A model generated the notes under the pieces. The model saw only the letters and a program-made list of their open reading frames with translations, was not told where the DNA came from and made no database searches. From positions 1-64,000 of the forward strand of contig NZ_WLYK01000009.1 of the NCBI RefSeq assembly GCF_009707545.1: DNA of 64,000 nt, read 5' to 3'. This stretch comes from Nakamurella alba. Its GTDB lineage: Bacteria; Actinomycetota; Actinomycetes; Mycobacteriales; Nakamurellaceae. The position numbers were made by a program, and so were the translations under genes. This document shows positions 15,248 through 24,438 of this stretch, piece by piece (position 1 is the stretch's first letter; every line of letters starts with the position of its first letter).

Positions 15248-16570
15248 TCAGGTTCCGTCGGTGTTTCGGGAATGTTTCCGCTGTATGTCCTGCACTGCCG
15301 AGTGTGCCCGCACATCGCCGCCGACGCCACGGGAGCCGAAGAAGTCCTTCTCGGCGGTGGTGCGGCCGTGCCGGGCGGCCTCGGCCCAGGCGAGCGCGGC
15401 CTCGGCGTCGCGGCCGAGGTCGGTGAGGAAGCGGGCACGGGCGGCGTGGGCGTACGGGTCGCGCTGCAGCCCGGCCGGCCCCATCACCTCGTCCAGGTCG
15501 GCGAGGGCGGCGTACGGGCCGCGCAGATGCGAGAGCGCGACACAGCGGCCGACGGCGAACCCGGGAGCCGGATCGGCGGAGAGGATCTCGTCGTAGAGCC
15601 GGAGGATCCGGGGCCAGTCGGTGGAGGCCAGATCGGCGGCGCGGGCATGCTCGGCGGCGACCAGCGCCTGCGCGACCATCGGACCACGTCCGCCGGCGGC
15701 GAACGGGACCAACAGGTCCAGGCCACGGCGGATCAGCTCGCGGTCCCAAAGCCGGCGGTCGGCATCGGCCAGCAGCACCTGCTGCCCGGCGGCGTCGAAC
15801 CGGCCGGCCGCACGGGCCCGGGTGAGCAGCACCAGTGCGTGCAGCGCGGTCAGGTCCGGGTCGGCGGGCCGGGCCGCGTGCAGCACCCGGGCCAGGTAGT
15901 CGGCCCGGTCGGCGAGGTCCTCGTCGGTGAGCTCGTCCCCGTCGGCGGCGGTGTGGCCGAGGGTGAAGGCCAGGTGCACCACCCGGGCGACCGCGGGCAG
16001 CCGGCGGTCCACCGTGGCGTCGTCGGGCAGGTCCAGCTGCGGCCCCGCTGCCGCCAGCTTCGCCTTGGCCCGGGTCAGCCGGGCGGCCATGGTCGGGGTG
16101 GACACCCGGTGCGCGGCGGCGATCGCCGCGGTGCTGATCCCGCAGGCCAGCCGGAGGGTGAGCGCGACCTGGTCCACCTCGGGGATGCGCGGGTCGCAGC
16201 AGAGCACCACCATCCGCAGGTCGTCGTCGCCGACCACGGCCGCCTCGACCGTGCTGTCCGCGCCCGCCGTGGTGCCGGACCAGCCGCCGGTCATGGTGAT
16301 CAGCGCCCGCCGGGCCACCTGGGCCCGGCGGACCCGGTCGATGGCCCGGCGCTTCGCCGCGGTGATCAGCCAGGCCTCCACCGACCGCGGCACCCCCTGC
16401 TCCGGCCAGGTCTGCACGGCCAGCAGGAAGGCGTCGGCGGTGGACTCCTCGGCGATGTCCAGGTCGCGGACCGAGGACAGGGTGGCGGCGAGCACCCGGC
16501 CGGACAACGTCCGCCGGGCCTCGGCCAACTGGGCCAGCGCTGCTGCCGCCGCCTCCCCCGTCACCCGCAC
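15248..16570 (-). CDS. ECF42-like RNA polymerase sigma factor with C-terminal helical extension
   Basis: 440 residues from GTG 16570. Region 2 (LDIAEESTADAFLLAVQTWP and EAWLITAAKRRAIDRVRR) and region 4 (ISTAAIAAAHRVSTPTMAAR) are followed by a ~230-residue DUF6596/TPR-like extension (LYDEILSADPAPGFAVGRCV, LRGPYAALADLDEVMGPAGL). This architecture, and the YCII-related gene four bases upstream, are hallmarks of the ECF42 group, which has no anti-sigma factor; the extension is thought to regulate activity. Target genes are unknown; autoregulation of this operon is possible. Confidence 0.92.
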   Translation of the reverse strand: MRVTGEAAAAALAQLAEARRTLSGRVLAATLSSVRDLDIAEESTADAFLLAVQTWPEQGVPRSVEAWLITAAKRRAIDRVRRAQVARRALITMTGGWSGTTAGADSTVEAAVVGDDDLRMVVLCCDPRIPEVDQVALTLRLACGISTAAIAAAHRVSTPTMAARLTRAKAKLAAAGPQLDLPDDATVDRRLPAVARVVHLAFTLGHTAADGDELTDEDLADRADYLARVLHAARPADPDLTALHALVLLTRARAAGRFDAAGQQVLLADADRRLWDRELIRRGLDLLVPFAAGGRGPMVAQALVAAEHARAADLASTDWPRILRLYDEILSADPAPGFAVGRCVALSHLRGPYAALADLDEVMGPAGLQRDPYAHAARARFLTDLGRDAEAALAWAEAARHGRTTAEKDFFGSRGVGGDVRAHSAVQDIQRKHSRNTDGT

Positions 16571-16574
16571 CGGA

Positions 16575-16940
16575 TCACTGCTGCTCGGAGAAGTCCCAGA
16601 TCGGCCGCATCTCGATGTAGCCGAAGGGGGCAGGGCAGACCTTCGCCAGCTCGGCCGCCACCGACTCGTCGGCGGCCTCGATCAGGTAGTAGCCGCCGAG
16701 GATCTCCTTCGCCTCGGGCAGCGGGTTGTCGACGGTCCGGACGTCGTCGGTACGGGTGCCGCGGAAGAAGGTCGCGGTCGCCACCGGCAGCAGCGCCTCC
16801 CCGCCCACGATGCTGGCGCCGGCGTCGGCCACCGCCTGCGAGAACGAGTGGTGCATGGCCATGATCTCGTCGAACGAGGCGCCGCCACCCTCGGCGTACG
16901 GTTCCTCGGCCTCGACGATCGACAGCAGGTACTTGGGCAT
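16575..16940 (-). CDS. YCII/DGPF-related protein, partner of the ECF42 sigma factor
   Basis: 121 residues. I chose ATG 16940 (MPKYLLSIVEAEEP) because GGAGGA sits seven bases upstream; an in-frame ATG at 16970 lacks this, and family members begin with this beta strand. The ferredoxin-like YCII fold is seen in KYLLSIVE, DEIMAMHHSFSQAVADAGAS and EILGGYYLIEAADESVAAEL. It is separated by 4 bases from the sigma gene and is probably co-translated. In ECF42 systems such proteins are regular neighbours of unknown role. Confidence 0.88.
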   Translation of the reverse strand: MPKYLLSIVEAEEPYAEGGGASFDEIMAMHHSFSQAVADAGASIVGGEALLPVATATFFRGTRTDDVRTVDNPLPEAKEILGGYYLIEAADESVAAELAKVCPAPFGYIEMRPIWDFSEQQ

Positions 16941-17054
16941 CTCGGGTTCCTCCAGCAACTCGGTGGTCATGCGGTCATCCAGGAGACGAGCGAGGCGCGG
17001 CCGGATCGACAGCTCCGGCGCAGATTCTTCCGCAGGGCCTCGGGACGGTGCCGG

Positions 17055-17083
17055 TTGACATCCGGTCCGGGCGGTCCTACTTT
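17055..17083 (+). promoter_or_regulatory. Sigma-70-type promoter of the TIM-barrel isomerase gene
   Basis: TTGACA (17055-17060), a 17-base spacer and TACTTT (17078-17083) give a near-consensus housekeeping promoter. Transcription would start near 17090, leaving a ~50-base leader with an AAGAAGG-type ribosome site before ATG 17140. Confidence 0.65.
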
Positions 17084-17139
17084 GACCACAGGCTCAATTC
17101 TGAACCGGTCTAAAACTCTCGCAAGAAGGCAGCTGCCCG

Positions 17140-18156
17140 ATGAAGCTCGGCGTCTACAACGCGATCCTGCACGACCGTCCCCTGCCCGAGGCCCTCGACG
17201 CCGTCGCAGCTCTCGGTCTCACCGGCATCGAGATCAACTCCGGCGGATTCCTGCCGCCGGTGCACATCCCGACGTTCGACGACATCCTGGTGAGCGACAC
17301 CGCGCGCGACGACTACCTCGGGATCTTCGAGGGCACCGGGGTCTCGATCGCCGGGCTGAACTGCAACGGCAACCCGCTGCACCCGAAGCCGGAGATCGGC
17401 GGGGCGCACGCCGAGGACATCCGCCGGTCGATCCGGCTGGCGGAGCGGCTCGGCCAGCACCGGGTGGTCACGATGTCCGGCCTGCCCGGCGGGGAGCCCG
17501 GCGCGACGGTCACCAACTGGGTCGTCAACGCGTGGAACTCCGCGGCACTGGACGTGCTGGACTACCAGTGGACGGTCGCCGTGCCGTTCTGGCAGGAGAT
17601 CGACCGGCTCGCCGCCGACCACGACGTGAAGGTCGCCCTCGAGCTGCACCCGCAGAACCTGGTGTTCAACACCGCCGACGTGCGCAAGCTGGTCGAGCTG
17701 ACCGGCGCCACCCACGTCGGCGTGGAACTCGATGCCTCGCACCTGTTCTGGCAGCAGATGGACCCGGTCGCGGTGGTCCGCGAACTCGGCCCGCTGGTGT
17801 TCCACGCCGCGGCCAAGGACATCCGGGTGAACACCGCCCACGCACAGCTGTACGGGGTGCTGGACAACCGCTTCCGCCGGCTGTCCGCCGACGAGCCGCG
17901 GACGAACCTCGGTGGCGACGAGTGGGCCAACGAGTGGCCGAAGGACTCCGCGTGGGACTTCGTGGCCCTGGGCCGGGGTCACGACACCGCCTACTGGACC
18001 GAGTTCCTGCGGGCGCTGCACGAGGTCGACCCGGAGATGCTGGTCAACATCGAGCACGAGGACGTCTCGCTGGGCCGGATCGAGGGGCTGGAGATCGCCG
18101 CCACCGTGCTCAAGGACGCCGACGCGGCGCTGCAGGCCTCGCTCGCCACGGCCTGA
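17140..18156 (+). CDS. Sugar phosphate isomerase/epimerase family TIM-barrel protein
   Basis: 338 residues. This is a xylose-isomerase-like TIM barrel (AP endonuclease 2 superfamily), opening MKLGVYNAILHDRPLPEALD. The metal-binding set is visible as Glu168 (VALELHPQN), Asp198/His201 (VELDASHLFWQ), His222 (VFHAAAKD) and Glu305 (VNIEHEDVS), so it is probably an active metal-dependent isomerase or epimerase. The substrate is unknown. It has its own promoter at 17055 and is followed after 26 bases by the membrane hydrolase gene. Confidence 0.88.
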   Translation: MKLGVYNAILHDRPLPEALDAVAALGLTGIEINSGGFLPPVHIPTFDDILVSDTARDDYLGIFEGTGVSIAGLNCNGNPLHPKPEIGGAHAEDIRRSIRLAERLGQHRVVTMSGLPGGEPGATVTNWVVNAWNSAALDVLDYQWTVAVPFWQEIDRLAADHDVKVALELHPQNLVFNTADVRKLVELTGATHVGVELDASHLFWQQMDPVAVVRELGPLVFHAAAKDIRVNTAHAQLYGVLDNRFRRLSADEPRTNLGGDEWANEWPKDSAWDFVALGRGHDTAYWTEFLRALHEVDPEMLVNIEHEDVSLGRIEGLEIAATVLKDADAALQASLATA

Positions 18157-18182
18157 CGACCGCATGATTTAGCCTCTCGGGC

Positions 18183-19856
18183 ATGGGGATCCCGGGGCAG
18201 CTGCTCGTGCTGCTCCGGGCCCACGCCGGCCGGTTCTGGCGCGAGCTCAGCGTCGGCGGGGTGGCCGGTGCACTCACCTTCTTCTGCTTCTCGATGACGC
18301 CGTCGCTGCTGCCGCGGGAGTGGTACCTGCAGGGCGTGGCGAGCGGGATCTGCACGGTGCTCGGATACGCCGTCGGCACCTTCCTCGGCGCCCTGGTGCG
18401 GCGGCTGGGATTCCGGGGGCTGCACCACGCCCGGCACCGGGTGATCGCGAACCGGGTCCTGCTCGGACTGGCGATCGTGCTGATCCCGCTGTTCGGAGTC
18501 CTCGGCGCCCGGTGGCAGCTGCAGGTGCGGGAGCTGGTCCGCGCCGACACCGACGACCCCAACTACTACGCCCTGGTGCTGCTCATCGCCTTCGTGCTGG
18601 CCCGGATCCTGCTCGCCCTGGCCCGTTTCCTGCGCTGGTCGGCGCGGGCCCTCGGCCGGTTCGGCGGCCGGTGGATCCCGGTGCCGATCGCCAAGGCGGT
18701 GGCCGCGGTGCTCGTCACGGTGGCGGTGGTGCTGCTGCTGACCGACACCCTCGGCCCGGCGCTGCTGCGGGCGGCGAACAACTCGTTCTCGCTCACCGAC
18801 CAGGGCACCGCGGACGGGGTGCAGCAGCCGACCGACCCGGACCGCTCGGGATCACCGGCCAGCCTGGTCTCCTGGGACGACCTGGGTCGGGAGGGTCGCA
18901 GTTTCGTCGCGACAGGCCCGTCCACGGCTGACATCTCGGCCTTCACCGGCGCCCCCGCACTGGCGCCGGTCCGGGTGTACGCCGGTCTGGAATCGGCCGA
19001 CGGGCTGCAGCAGCAAGCCGATCTGGTGGTCCGCGAGCTGCAGCGCACCGGCGGCTTCGACCGGTCGGTCCTGGTGGTGGCGACCAGCACCGGGCGGGGC
19101 TGGATCAACCAGGTGGCCGCCGCCGCACTGGAGTACATGTGGGGCGGGGACACCGCGATCGCCGGCATGCAGTACTCGACGATGCCCAGCCCGGTGGCCT
19201 TCGTGGTGGACACCGCCACGCCGCCGCAGGCCGGCCGGATCCTCTTCGACGCGGTGCACGCGGTCTGGCAGACGCTGCCCGTCGACGACCGGCCCCGGCT
19301 CATCACCATGGGCGAGAGCCTCGGGTCCTTCGGCAGCCAGGGCGCGTTCGACGGTCTGGCCGACGTCACCGCGGAGTCGGACGGATCGGTCTGGGCCGGC
19401 ACCCCGTCGTTCACCCCGCTCTGGGAACGGGCCACCGCGGACCGCGATCCCGGTTCGCCGGAACAGGTCCCGGTGCTCGACGACTGCGCGGTGGTCTGCT
19501 TCTCCGCGGCGCAGGGCGACATCCCGGCCGAGGCGACGCCGAAGGTGGTCTACCTGCAGCACGTCAACGACCCGGTCGTCTGGTGGTCCGGCGACCTGCT
19601 CTTCAACCGGCCGGACTGGTTGGACGAGACCCCGCAGGAGGGCCGCTCCACCACCATGACCTGGATCCCGCTGGTCACCTTCTGGCAGGTCACCACCGAC
19701 ATGGTGTTCTCCAGCGCGATGCCCGACGGGTACGGCCATCACTACGCCCTCGAGCTGGTGGACGCCTTCGGCGCCGTGGTGCCGCCGGACGGCTGGTCGG
19801 CCGGGGAGGCGGAGCGGCTCCGGCAGGTGCTCAGCTCGGTCGGGACCGGGGGCTGA
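18183..19856 (+). CDS. Membrane-anchored alpha/beta-hydrolase (Abhydrolase_9 family)
   Basis: 557 residues. The N-terminal ~200 residues hold several membrane helices (for example GVAGALTFFCFSMTPSLLP, LLGLAIVLIPLFGVLGA and AVAAVLVTVAVVLLL). The soluble C-terminal part is the hydrolase, with nucleophile elbow TMGESLGSFGSQGAF and the family blocks VATSTGRGWINQVAAAALEY and YLQHVNDPVVWWSGDLL. It belongs to an actinobacterial family of membrane hydrolases of unknown substrate. Its stop codon lies inside the 3' end of the convergent esterase gene (26-base overlap). Confidence 0.9.
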   Translation: MGIPGQLLVLLRAHAGRFWRELSVGGVAGALTFFCFSMTPSLLPREWYLQGVASGICTVLGYAVGTFLGALVRRLGFRGLHHARHRVIANRVLLGLAIVLIPLFGVLGARWQLQVRELVRADTDDPNYYALVLLIAFVLARILLALARFLRWSARALGRFGGRWIPVPIAKAVAAVLVTVAVVLLLTDTLGPALLRAANNSFSLTDQGTADGVQQPTDPDRSGSPASLVSWDDLGREGRSFVATGPSTADISAFTGAPALAPVRVYAGLESADGLQQQADLVVRELQRTGGFDRSVLVVATSTGRGWINQVAAAALEYMWGGDTAIAGMQYSTMPSPVAFVVDTATPPQAGRILFDAVHAVWQTLPVDDRPRLITMGESLGSFGSQGAFDGLADVTAESDGSVWAGTPSFTPLWERATADRDPGSPEQVPVLDDCAVVCFSAAQGDIPAEATPKVVYLQHVNDPVVWWSGDLLFNRPDWLDETPQEGRSTTMTWIPLVTFWQVTTDMVFSSAMPDGYGHHYALELVDAFGAVVPPDGWSAGEAERLRQVLSSVGTGG

Positions 19857-20694
19857 GGGGGCTGAGGGGGCTGAGCATCGTCAGCAGGCTGCGGGTGATC
19901 GCCGGTGGCACCACCGAGCTGTGCGACTCGCCGTCGAACACCCGGTGCTCCACCGGCAGTCCGGCGGCGCGCAGGCGGGCGACGAGATCCGCGGCGCCGT
20001 CGACCATCCGGAGCGCGGAGATCCACTGGTGGACCTGGTCCAGGGTCATCTCCGGTCGCCCGGCCGGTACCTCGTCGGGCAGGTCCTGCTCCTGGCCGCC
20101 GACCGAGACGAACACCTGCGGCTGCACGCCGTCCCACGATGCCGGCACCGCGGACAGCAGCGCCGAGTCGTCCCACCAGACCGACGGGCTGAGCAGGCAG
20201 TAGCCACGGAACGCTCCCGGCCGGGTGAGCAGGGCGTGGCCGACGAGCAGACCGCCGAGGGAGTGGCCGATCAGGGTGACGTCGTCGCGGTCGATCGTGG
20301 GGTACCGCTCCGCCAGCGCGTCGAGCACCGGCCCGGTGAGCAGGTCCAGGAACCGGTCGGCCTCCCCCGCCCCGGCGTAGGCGGCGACCTGGGCGGTGAC
20401 CGGGTGGCCGGTGGACACCGGCGGGGTGAGGTCCTGGGTGCGCAGTCCGATCGTCTCGCCGACGGTCGTGCCGTAGCCGATGCCGACGACCAGCGCGGTG
20501 CGCACCTCGGCGAACGGCTGCAGGTAGCCGTAGGTCTGCGCGGCGATGCCGAAGTACAGGTCGGCGTCCAGCACCAGCACCACCGGCAGCGGCCTATCGT
20601 GCTCCACGGGATCGAGAGTGCTGATGTGGTAGGTGGTCCCGTACGGCGCCTCGATCTCGAACGACGAGATGCTGTCGAGGATCCGGTGCGCCAT
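19831..20694 (-). CDS. Putative esterase (alpha/beta-hydrolase, IroE/BesA-like)
   Basis: 287 residues. The esterase-D/IroE-type fold is shown by LPVVLVLDADLYFGIAAQTY, VVGIGYG, the nucleophile elbow LIGHSLGGLLVGHALL, SPSVWWDDSALL and a C-terminal His in FDGESHSSVVP. There is no signal peptide, so it is probably cytoplasmic. Relatives hydrolyse siderophore esters or other carboxylic esters; no siderophore genes are nearby, so the substrate is open. It is divergent from the M20 peptidase gene (64-base gap) and convergent with, and overlapping, the membrane hydrolase. Confidence 0.88.
   Translation of the reverse strand: MAHRILDSISSFEIEAPYGTTYHISTLDPVEHDRPLPVVLVLDADLYFGIAAQTYGYLQPFAEVRTALVVGIGYGTTVGETIGLRTQDLTPPVSTGHPVTAQVAAYAGAGEADRFLDLLTGPVLDALAERYPTIDRDDVTLIGHSLGGLLVGHALLTRPGAFRGYCLLSPSVWWDDSALLSAVPASWDGVQPQVFVSVGGQEQDLPDEVPAGRPEMTLDQVHQWISALRMVDGAADLVARLRAAGLPVEHRVFDGESHSSVVPPAITRSLLTMLSPLSPLSPRSRPS
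19853..19875. repeat. 9-bp tandem repeat in the overlap of two convergent genes
   Basis: CTGAGGGGG repeats ~2.6 times. It supplies the stop codon of the membrane hydrolase (TGA 19854-19856) and, on the other strand, encodes the PLSPLSPLSP tail of the esterase. Confidence 0.75.
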
Positions 20695-20758
20695 GGGTCT
20701 CCTGTCGGGGGGGTGCTCACCTCACGCTATCCGGCGGGTGCGGACTACCGTCGCGGGC

Positions 20759-22066
20759 ATGACTGTGGACCGGGAACGCATGGTGGACGAACTCGCACGG
20801 ATGGTGGCGGTGCCGTCGATCGGCATCGAGCCGGAGCACGGCGCGGACGTGCTGCGGTCCGCACAGCAGGTGGCCGAGGCCTTCCGGGCGGTCGGGGTGC
20901 CGGTCGAGGTGGTGACCGCCGGCGGAGGTGCACCGGCGGTGATCGGCCGCCGGGAGGGCCCGGCCGGTGCGCCGACGGTGCTGCTGTACGCGCACCACGA
21001 CGTGCAGCCGGTCGGCCGACGCGACGAGTGGGGCAGCGAGCCGTTCGAGCTCACCGAGCGGGACGGCCGGCTGTACGGCCGCGGCAGTGCGGACGACAAG
21101 GGCGGCGTGGTGGTCCATCTCGAGACGCTGCGGGAGCTCGGTGAGCACCCGCCGGTCGGGATCGCGGTGCTGATCGAGGGCGAGGAGGAGATCGGGTCCC
21201 CGACCCTGCAGTCACTGCTGGACGAGCACGCCAAGACCCTGCGCGCCGACCTGGTGCTGGCGCCGGACTCGGTGAACCCGGCGCCCATGGTCCCCTCGCT
21301 CACCGTGTCGCTGCGCGGTCTGCTGTCGGTCGGGGTGTCGGTCCGCACGATGTCGGCAGCGGTGCACTCGGGCATCTTCGGCGGTGCGGTCCCGGACGCG
21401 CTGACCGCCCTGGTCCGGCTGCTGGACTCGCTGGTGACGCCGGGCGGGTCGCCGGCGGTGGCCGGGCTGCACCCGGGGACCGGGCCGTCGGCGTCGGTGG
21501 CGCCGACCGAGGCCGGGGTCCGCAAGGGCGCCGGGGTGCTCGAGGGGGTGGAGCTGATCGGGGCGGGACCGCTGGGGCAGCGGCTGTTCGACGCGCCGTC
21601 GGTGTCGGTGCTCGGGCTGGACGCGCCGCCGACCGCCGGTGCGGCGAACGTGCTGCACCCGTCGGCGCGGGCCACGGTCGGCTTCCGGTTGGCGCCGGAG
21701 GACGATCCGGTGTCCGCGTTCGAGGCGGTCCGGGCGCACCTGGAGCAGCACGCGCCGTGGGGTGTGCAGCTGGAGGTGGAGCTGCTGCAGGCCGGACGCG
21801 GGTGGCGTGGGAAGGCCGGCCCGGTGGCCGATCTCGCCCGAACGGCGCTGACCGGGGCGTTCGGGTCGGCGACGGTGGACGTCGGTGTGGGCGGCGGGAT
21901 CCCGTTCGTCGCGGCCGTGAGCGCGGCCCTGCCGGACGCCGCCGTACTGGTCACCGGGGTGCAGGACGACCGCACCCGGGCGCACGCCCCGGACGAGTCC
22001 GTCGACCCGGATGCGCTGGTCGCCATGGCACAGGCGCAGGTGGAGCTGCTGCGGTCCTTGGGCTGA
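20759..22066 (+). CDS. M20-family metallopeptidase (dipeptidase-like)
   Basis: 435 residues from ATG 20759, chosen because the family starts near MTVDRERMVDELARMVAVPS; a further in-frame ATG lies upstream within the divergent gene. Metal-binding motifs are clear: YAHHDVQPVG, YGRGSADDKGGVV, EGEEEIGSPTLQ and the terminal His in DRTRAHAPDES. The lid/dimerisation domain lies between. Such enzymes cleave dipeptides or N-acyl amino acids in the cytoplasm. The ribosome site is weak. The stop is three bases from the convergent acyl-CoA dehydrogenase stop. Confidence 0.9.
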   Translation: MTVDRERMVDELARMVAVPSIGIEPEHGADVLRSAQQVAEAFRAVGVPVEVVTAGGGAPAVIGRREGPAGAPTVLLYAHHDVQPVGRRDEWGSEPFELTERDGRLYGRGSADDKGGVVVHLETLRELGEHPPVGIAVLIEGEEEIGSPTLQSLLDEHAKTLRADLVLAPDSVNPAPMVPSLTVSLRGLLSVGVSVRTMSAAVHSGIFGGAVPDALTALVRLLDSLVTPGGSPAVAGLHPGTGPSASVAPTEAGVRKGAGVLEGVELIGAGPLGQRLFDAPSVSVLGLDAPPTAGAANVLHPSARATVGFRLAPEDDPVSAFEAVRAHLEQHAPWGVQLEVELLQAGRGWRGKAGPVADLARTALTGAFGSATVDVGVGGGIPFVAAVSAALPDAAVLVTGVQDDRTRAHAPDESVDPDALVAMAQAQVELLRSLG

Positions 22067-22069
22067 GCC

Positions 22070-23275
22070 TCAGCCGACGTAGGGCGGGGTGCGGCGCAGC
22101 TCGTCGCGGGCGATCGACCGACGGTGCACGGCGTCCGGGCCGTCGACGATCCGCAGCACCCGGGCCCAGGCGTAGAAGTAGGCCAGCGGGGTGTCGTCGG
22201 AGACCCCGGCCGCGCCGAACACCTCGATCGCCCGGTCGATCACCGCGGTGGCGACTTGCGGGGCGGCGACCTTGATCGCCGCGATCTCGGTGCGCGCACC
22301 CTTGGCGCCGTGGTGGTCGATCAGCCAGGCGGTGTGCTGCACCAGCAGCCGGACCTGGTCGATCTCGATCCGGGAGTTGGCGATCAGCTCACGCACGACA
22401 CCCTGGTCGGCGAGCGGCTGACCGAACGCCACCCGGTTCTTCGCCCGGTCCACCATCAGCGCCAGCGCACGCTCGGCCATGCCGATCGCACGCATCGCGT
22501 GATGGATGCGTCCCGGCCCGAGCCGCGCCTGGGCGATCCGGAACCCGTCGCCCTCCGCTCCGAGCAGGTTGGTGGCCGGCACCCGCACGTCCTCCAGCAC
22601 GATCTCCGAGTGCCCGTGCTGGTCCTGGTAGCCGAACACCGGCAGGTGCCGGGAGATGGTGAACCCCGGGGTGTCCCGCGGCACCAGCACCATCGACTGC
22701 TGCCGGTGCGTCTCCGCCGACGGGTCGGTCTTGCCCATCACGATGAAGATCTCGCACCGGTCGTCGGCCGCCCCGGTGATCCACCACTTGCGGCCGTTGA
22801 TGACGTAGTCGTCACCGTCGCGGACGATCGAGGTCTCGATGTTGGTCGCGTCGGAGCTGGCCACCGCAGGCTCGGACATCGCGAACGCCGACCGGATCCG
22901 GCCGTCCAGCAGCGGCGCGAGCCACTGCCGGCTCTGCTCCGGGGTGGCGAACAGCTGCAGCGTCTCCATGTTGCCGGTGTCCGGCGCCTGGCAGTTGATC
23001 GCCTCCGGGGCGATGACCGGCGACCAGCCCGAGATCTCCGCCACCGACGCGTATTCCAGGTTGCTCATCCCGGACACCGACGGCAGGAACAGGTTCCACA
23101 GACCGCGGCGGCGGGCTTCCGCCTTGAGCTCGTCGATGACCGGCGGCAGGCCGTGCGGATCGTTCTCCGCGAGCCAGCGGTGGTAGGCCGGCTCGGCCGG
23201 GAACACCTGCTCCCGCATGAAGTCCCACATCTCGCCGCAGACCTGCACCGTGCGGTCACTCGGGGTGAAATCCAT
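22070..23275 (-). CDS. Acyl-CoA dehydrogenase, ACAD10/11-like
   Basis: 401 residues. FAD and substrate motifs are AFAMSEPAVASSDATNIETS, YVINGRKWWITGAADDRC, GPGRIHHAMRAIGMAERAL and a C-terminal VLRIVDGPDAVHRRSIARDE. The last of these is the signature of the ACAD10/11 branch, which acts on long or hydroxylated acyl-CoAs. It lies 4 bases after the APH-like kinase gene; in animals ACAD10/11 fuse exactly this kinase-like domain to this dehydrogenase, which supports a joint function. Probably controlled by the divergent XRE-TetR regulator. Confidence 0.93.
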   Translation of the reverse strand: MDFTPSDRTVQVCGEMWDFMREQVFPAEPAYHRWLAENDPHGLPPVIDELKAEARRRGLWNLFLPSVSGMSNLEYASVAEISGWSPVIAPEAINCQAPDTGNMETLQLFATPEQSRQWLAPLLDGRIRSAFAMSEPAVASSDATNIETSIVRDGDDYVINGRKWWITGAADDRCEIFIVMGKTDPSAETHRQQSMVLVPRDTPGFTISRHLPVFGYQDQHGHSEIVLEDVRVPATNLLGAEGDGFRIAQARLGPGRIHHAMRAIGMAERALALMVDRAKNRVAFGQPLADQGVVRELIANSRIEIDQVRLLVQHTAWLIDHHGAKGARTEIAAIKVAAPQVATAVIDRAIEVFGAAGVSDDTPLAYFYAWARVLRIVDGPDAVHRRSIARDELRRTPPYVG

Positions 23276-23279
23276 TGCT

Positions 23280-24329
23280 CTACCGTCCTTGTCGTGACTG
23301 TGCGGGAATGCGCTCGAGACCGTAGGCGGCCATCATCGCCAGGTCGTCGGCGACGTCGCCGAACTGCTGCCCGGCCATCGCACCGTCGGCCGCCCGGCGG
23401 GCGACGCCCTGGGTGATCACCGCGAACCGGAAGGCGGCGAACGCCTCGTAGTAGGCGATCCGCGACAGGTCCAGCCCGGACCGCTCCGCGTACCGCTGTG
23501 CCAGGTCCGCGCGGGTCGGGAAGCCGGGCAGGTTGCTGACGCCCGGGATCAGCACCGGGAAGCTCTCCCCCATCTCCCGCCAGAAGAACAGCAGGGCACC
23601 GATGTCGGCCAGCGGATCACCGATGGTGGCCAGCTCCCAGTCGAGCACGGCGCGCACGGTGCCCGGGTCGGTGGCGTCCAGCACGCAGTTGTCCAGCCGG
23701 TAGTCCCCGTGCACGACGGCCACCCCGCCGTCCGGTGGGACATCGGCGCGCAGCCGGCGGGCCAGCTCGTCCAGGTCCGGGACCGGATGGTCGCTGCTGC
23801 GTGCCCACTGGTCCGACCAGCGGGCCACCTGCCGCTCGATGTAGCCACCGGCCCGGCCGAAACCGTCCAGCCCGACGGCAGTGTGGTCGACGGTGTGCAG
23901 GTCGGCGAGGGTGTCCACCAGGGCGTGGGCGATCGCGGCCCGGTCTGACCCCGCGTCGGCGAAGCCGTCGGGCAGGGTGTCGCGGATGATCTGGCCGTCG
24001 ACGAGTTCCATGACGTAGCAGGGCACCCCGAGCAGACCGCCATCGTCCGCGAGCGGGATCCGCGCGACCGGGACCGGCGTGGGCGCCAGTGCCTGCTGGA
24101 CCCGCACCTCGCGGCCCATGTCGTGCGCCTTCGGCAGCAGGGTCCCGGTGGGCGGGCGGCGCAGGACGGCGGACCCGGCGGGTGAGGTGAGCCGGAAGGT
24201 CAGGTTGGACTTGCCGCCGGCGATCAGCGTGGCGGTGACGTCGGTCCACCTGTCGTCGCCGGCGGCCGCCGCGAGGGCAGGGCCGATCACGGCCGGGTCC
24301 GGTGAGCCCATCGGCTGCGATGCCGTCAC
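23280..24329 (-). CDS. APH-like phosphotransferase paired with acyl-CoA dehydrogenase
   Basis: 349 residues. I chose GTG 24329 because AGAGGAAG precedes it; an ATG 72 bases upstream lacks a site. Kinase motifs are VVHGDYRLDNCVLD (catalytic HGDxxxxN) and VLDWELATIGDPLADIG (metal-binding). It is the separate-gene equivalent of the N-terminal domain of ACAD10/11 proteins. In those, phosphorylation of 4-hydroxyacyl-CoA is known or proposed to set up removal of the hydroxyl by the dehydrogenase; applying that here is inference. Confidence 0.9.
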   Translation of the reverse strand: MTASQPMGSPDPAVIGPALAAAAGDDRWTDVTATLIAGGKSNLTFRLTSPAGSAVLRRPPTGTLLPKAHDMGREVRVQQALAPTPVPVARIPLADDGGLLGVPCYVMELVDGQIIRDTLPDGFADAGSDRAAIAHALVDTLADLHTVDHTAVGLDGFGRAGGYIERQVARWSDQWARSSDHPVPDLDELARRLRADVPPDGGVAVVHGDYRLDNCVLDATDPGTVRAVLDWELATIGDPLADIGALLFFWREMGESFPVLIPGVSNLPGFPTRADLAQRYAERSGLDLSRIAYYEAFAAFRFAVITQGVARRAADGAMAGQQFGDVADDLAMMAAYGLERIPAQSRQGR

Positions 24330-24423
24330 ACGCTTCCTCTCGCTGTGGCAAACATCCGTTCGCCGCCCGGTGCGAGCATGCGGGAGATTGCCGGAGTGCA
24401 CAAGCGCGAGTCGGCCTAGGGTA

Positions 24424-24438
24424 TTCAGCGTGACTGAA
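24424..24438. promoter_or_regulatory. Possible operator of the XRE-TetR regulator
   Basis: TTCAG-cgtga-CTGAA is a 5-bp perfect inverted repeat with a 5-base centre. It overlaps the GTG start (24430) of the regulator in the 100-base divergent gap. The size and place suit self-repression by a TetR-type dimer. Confidence 0.4.
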
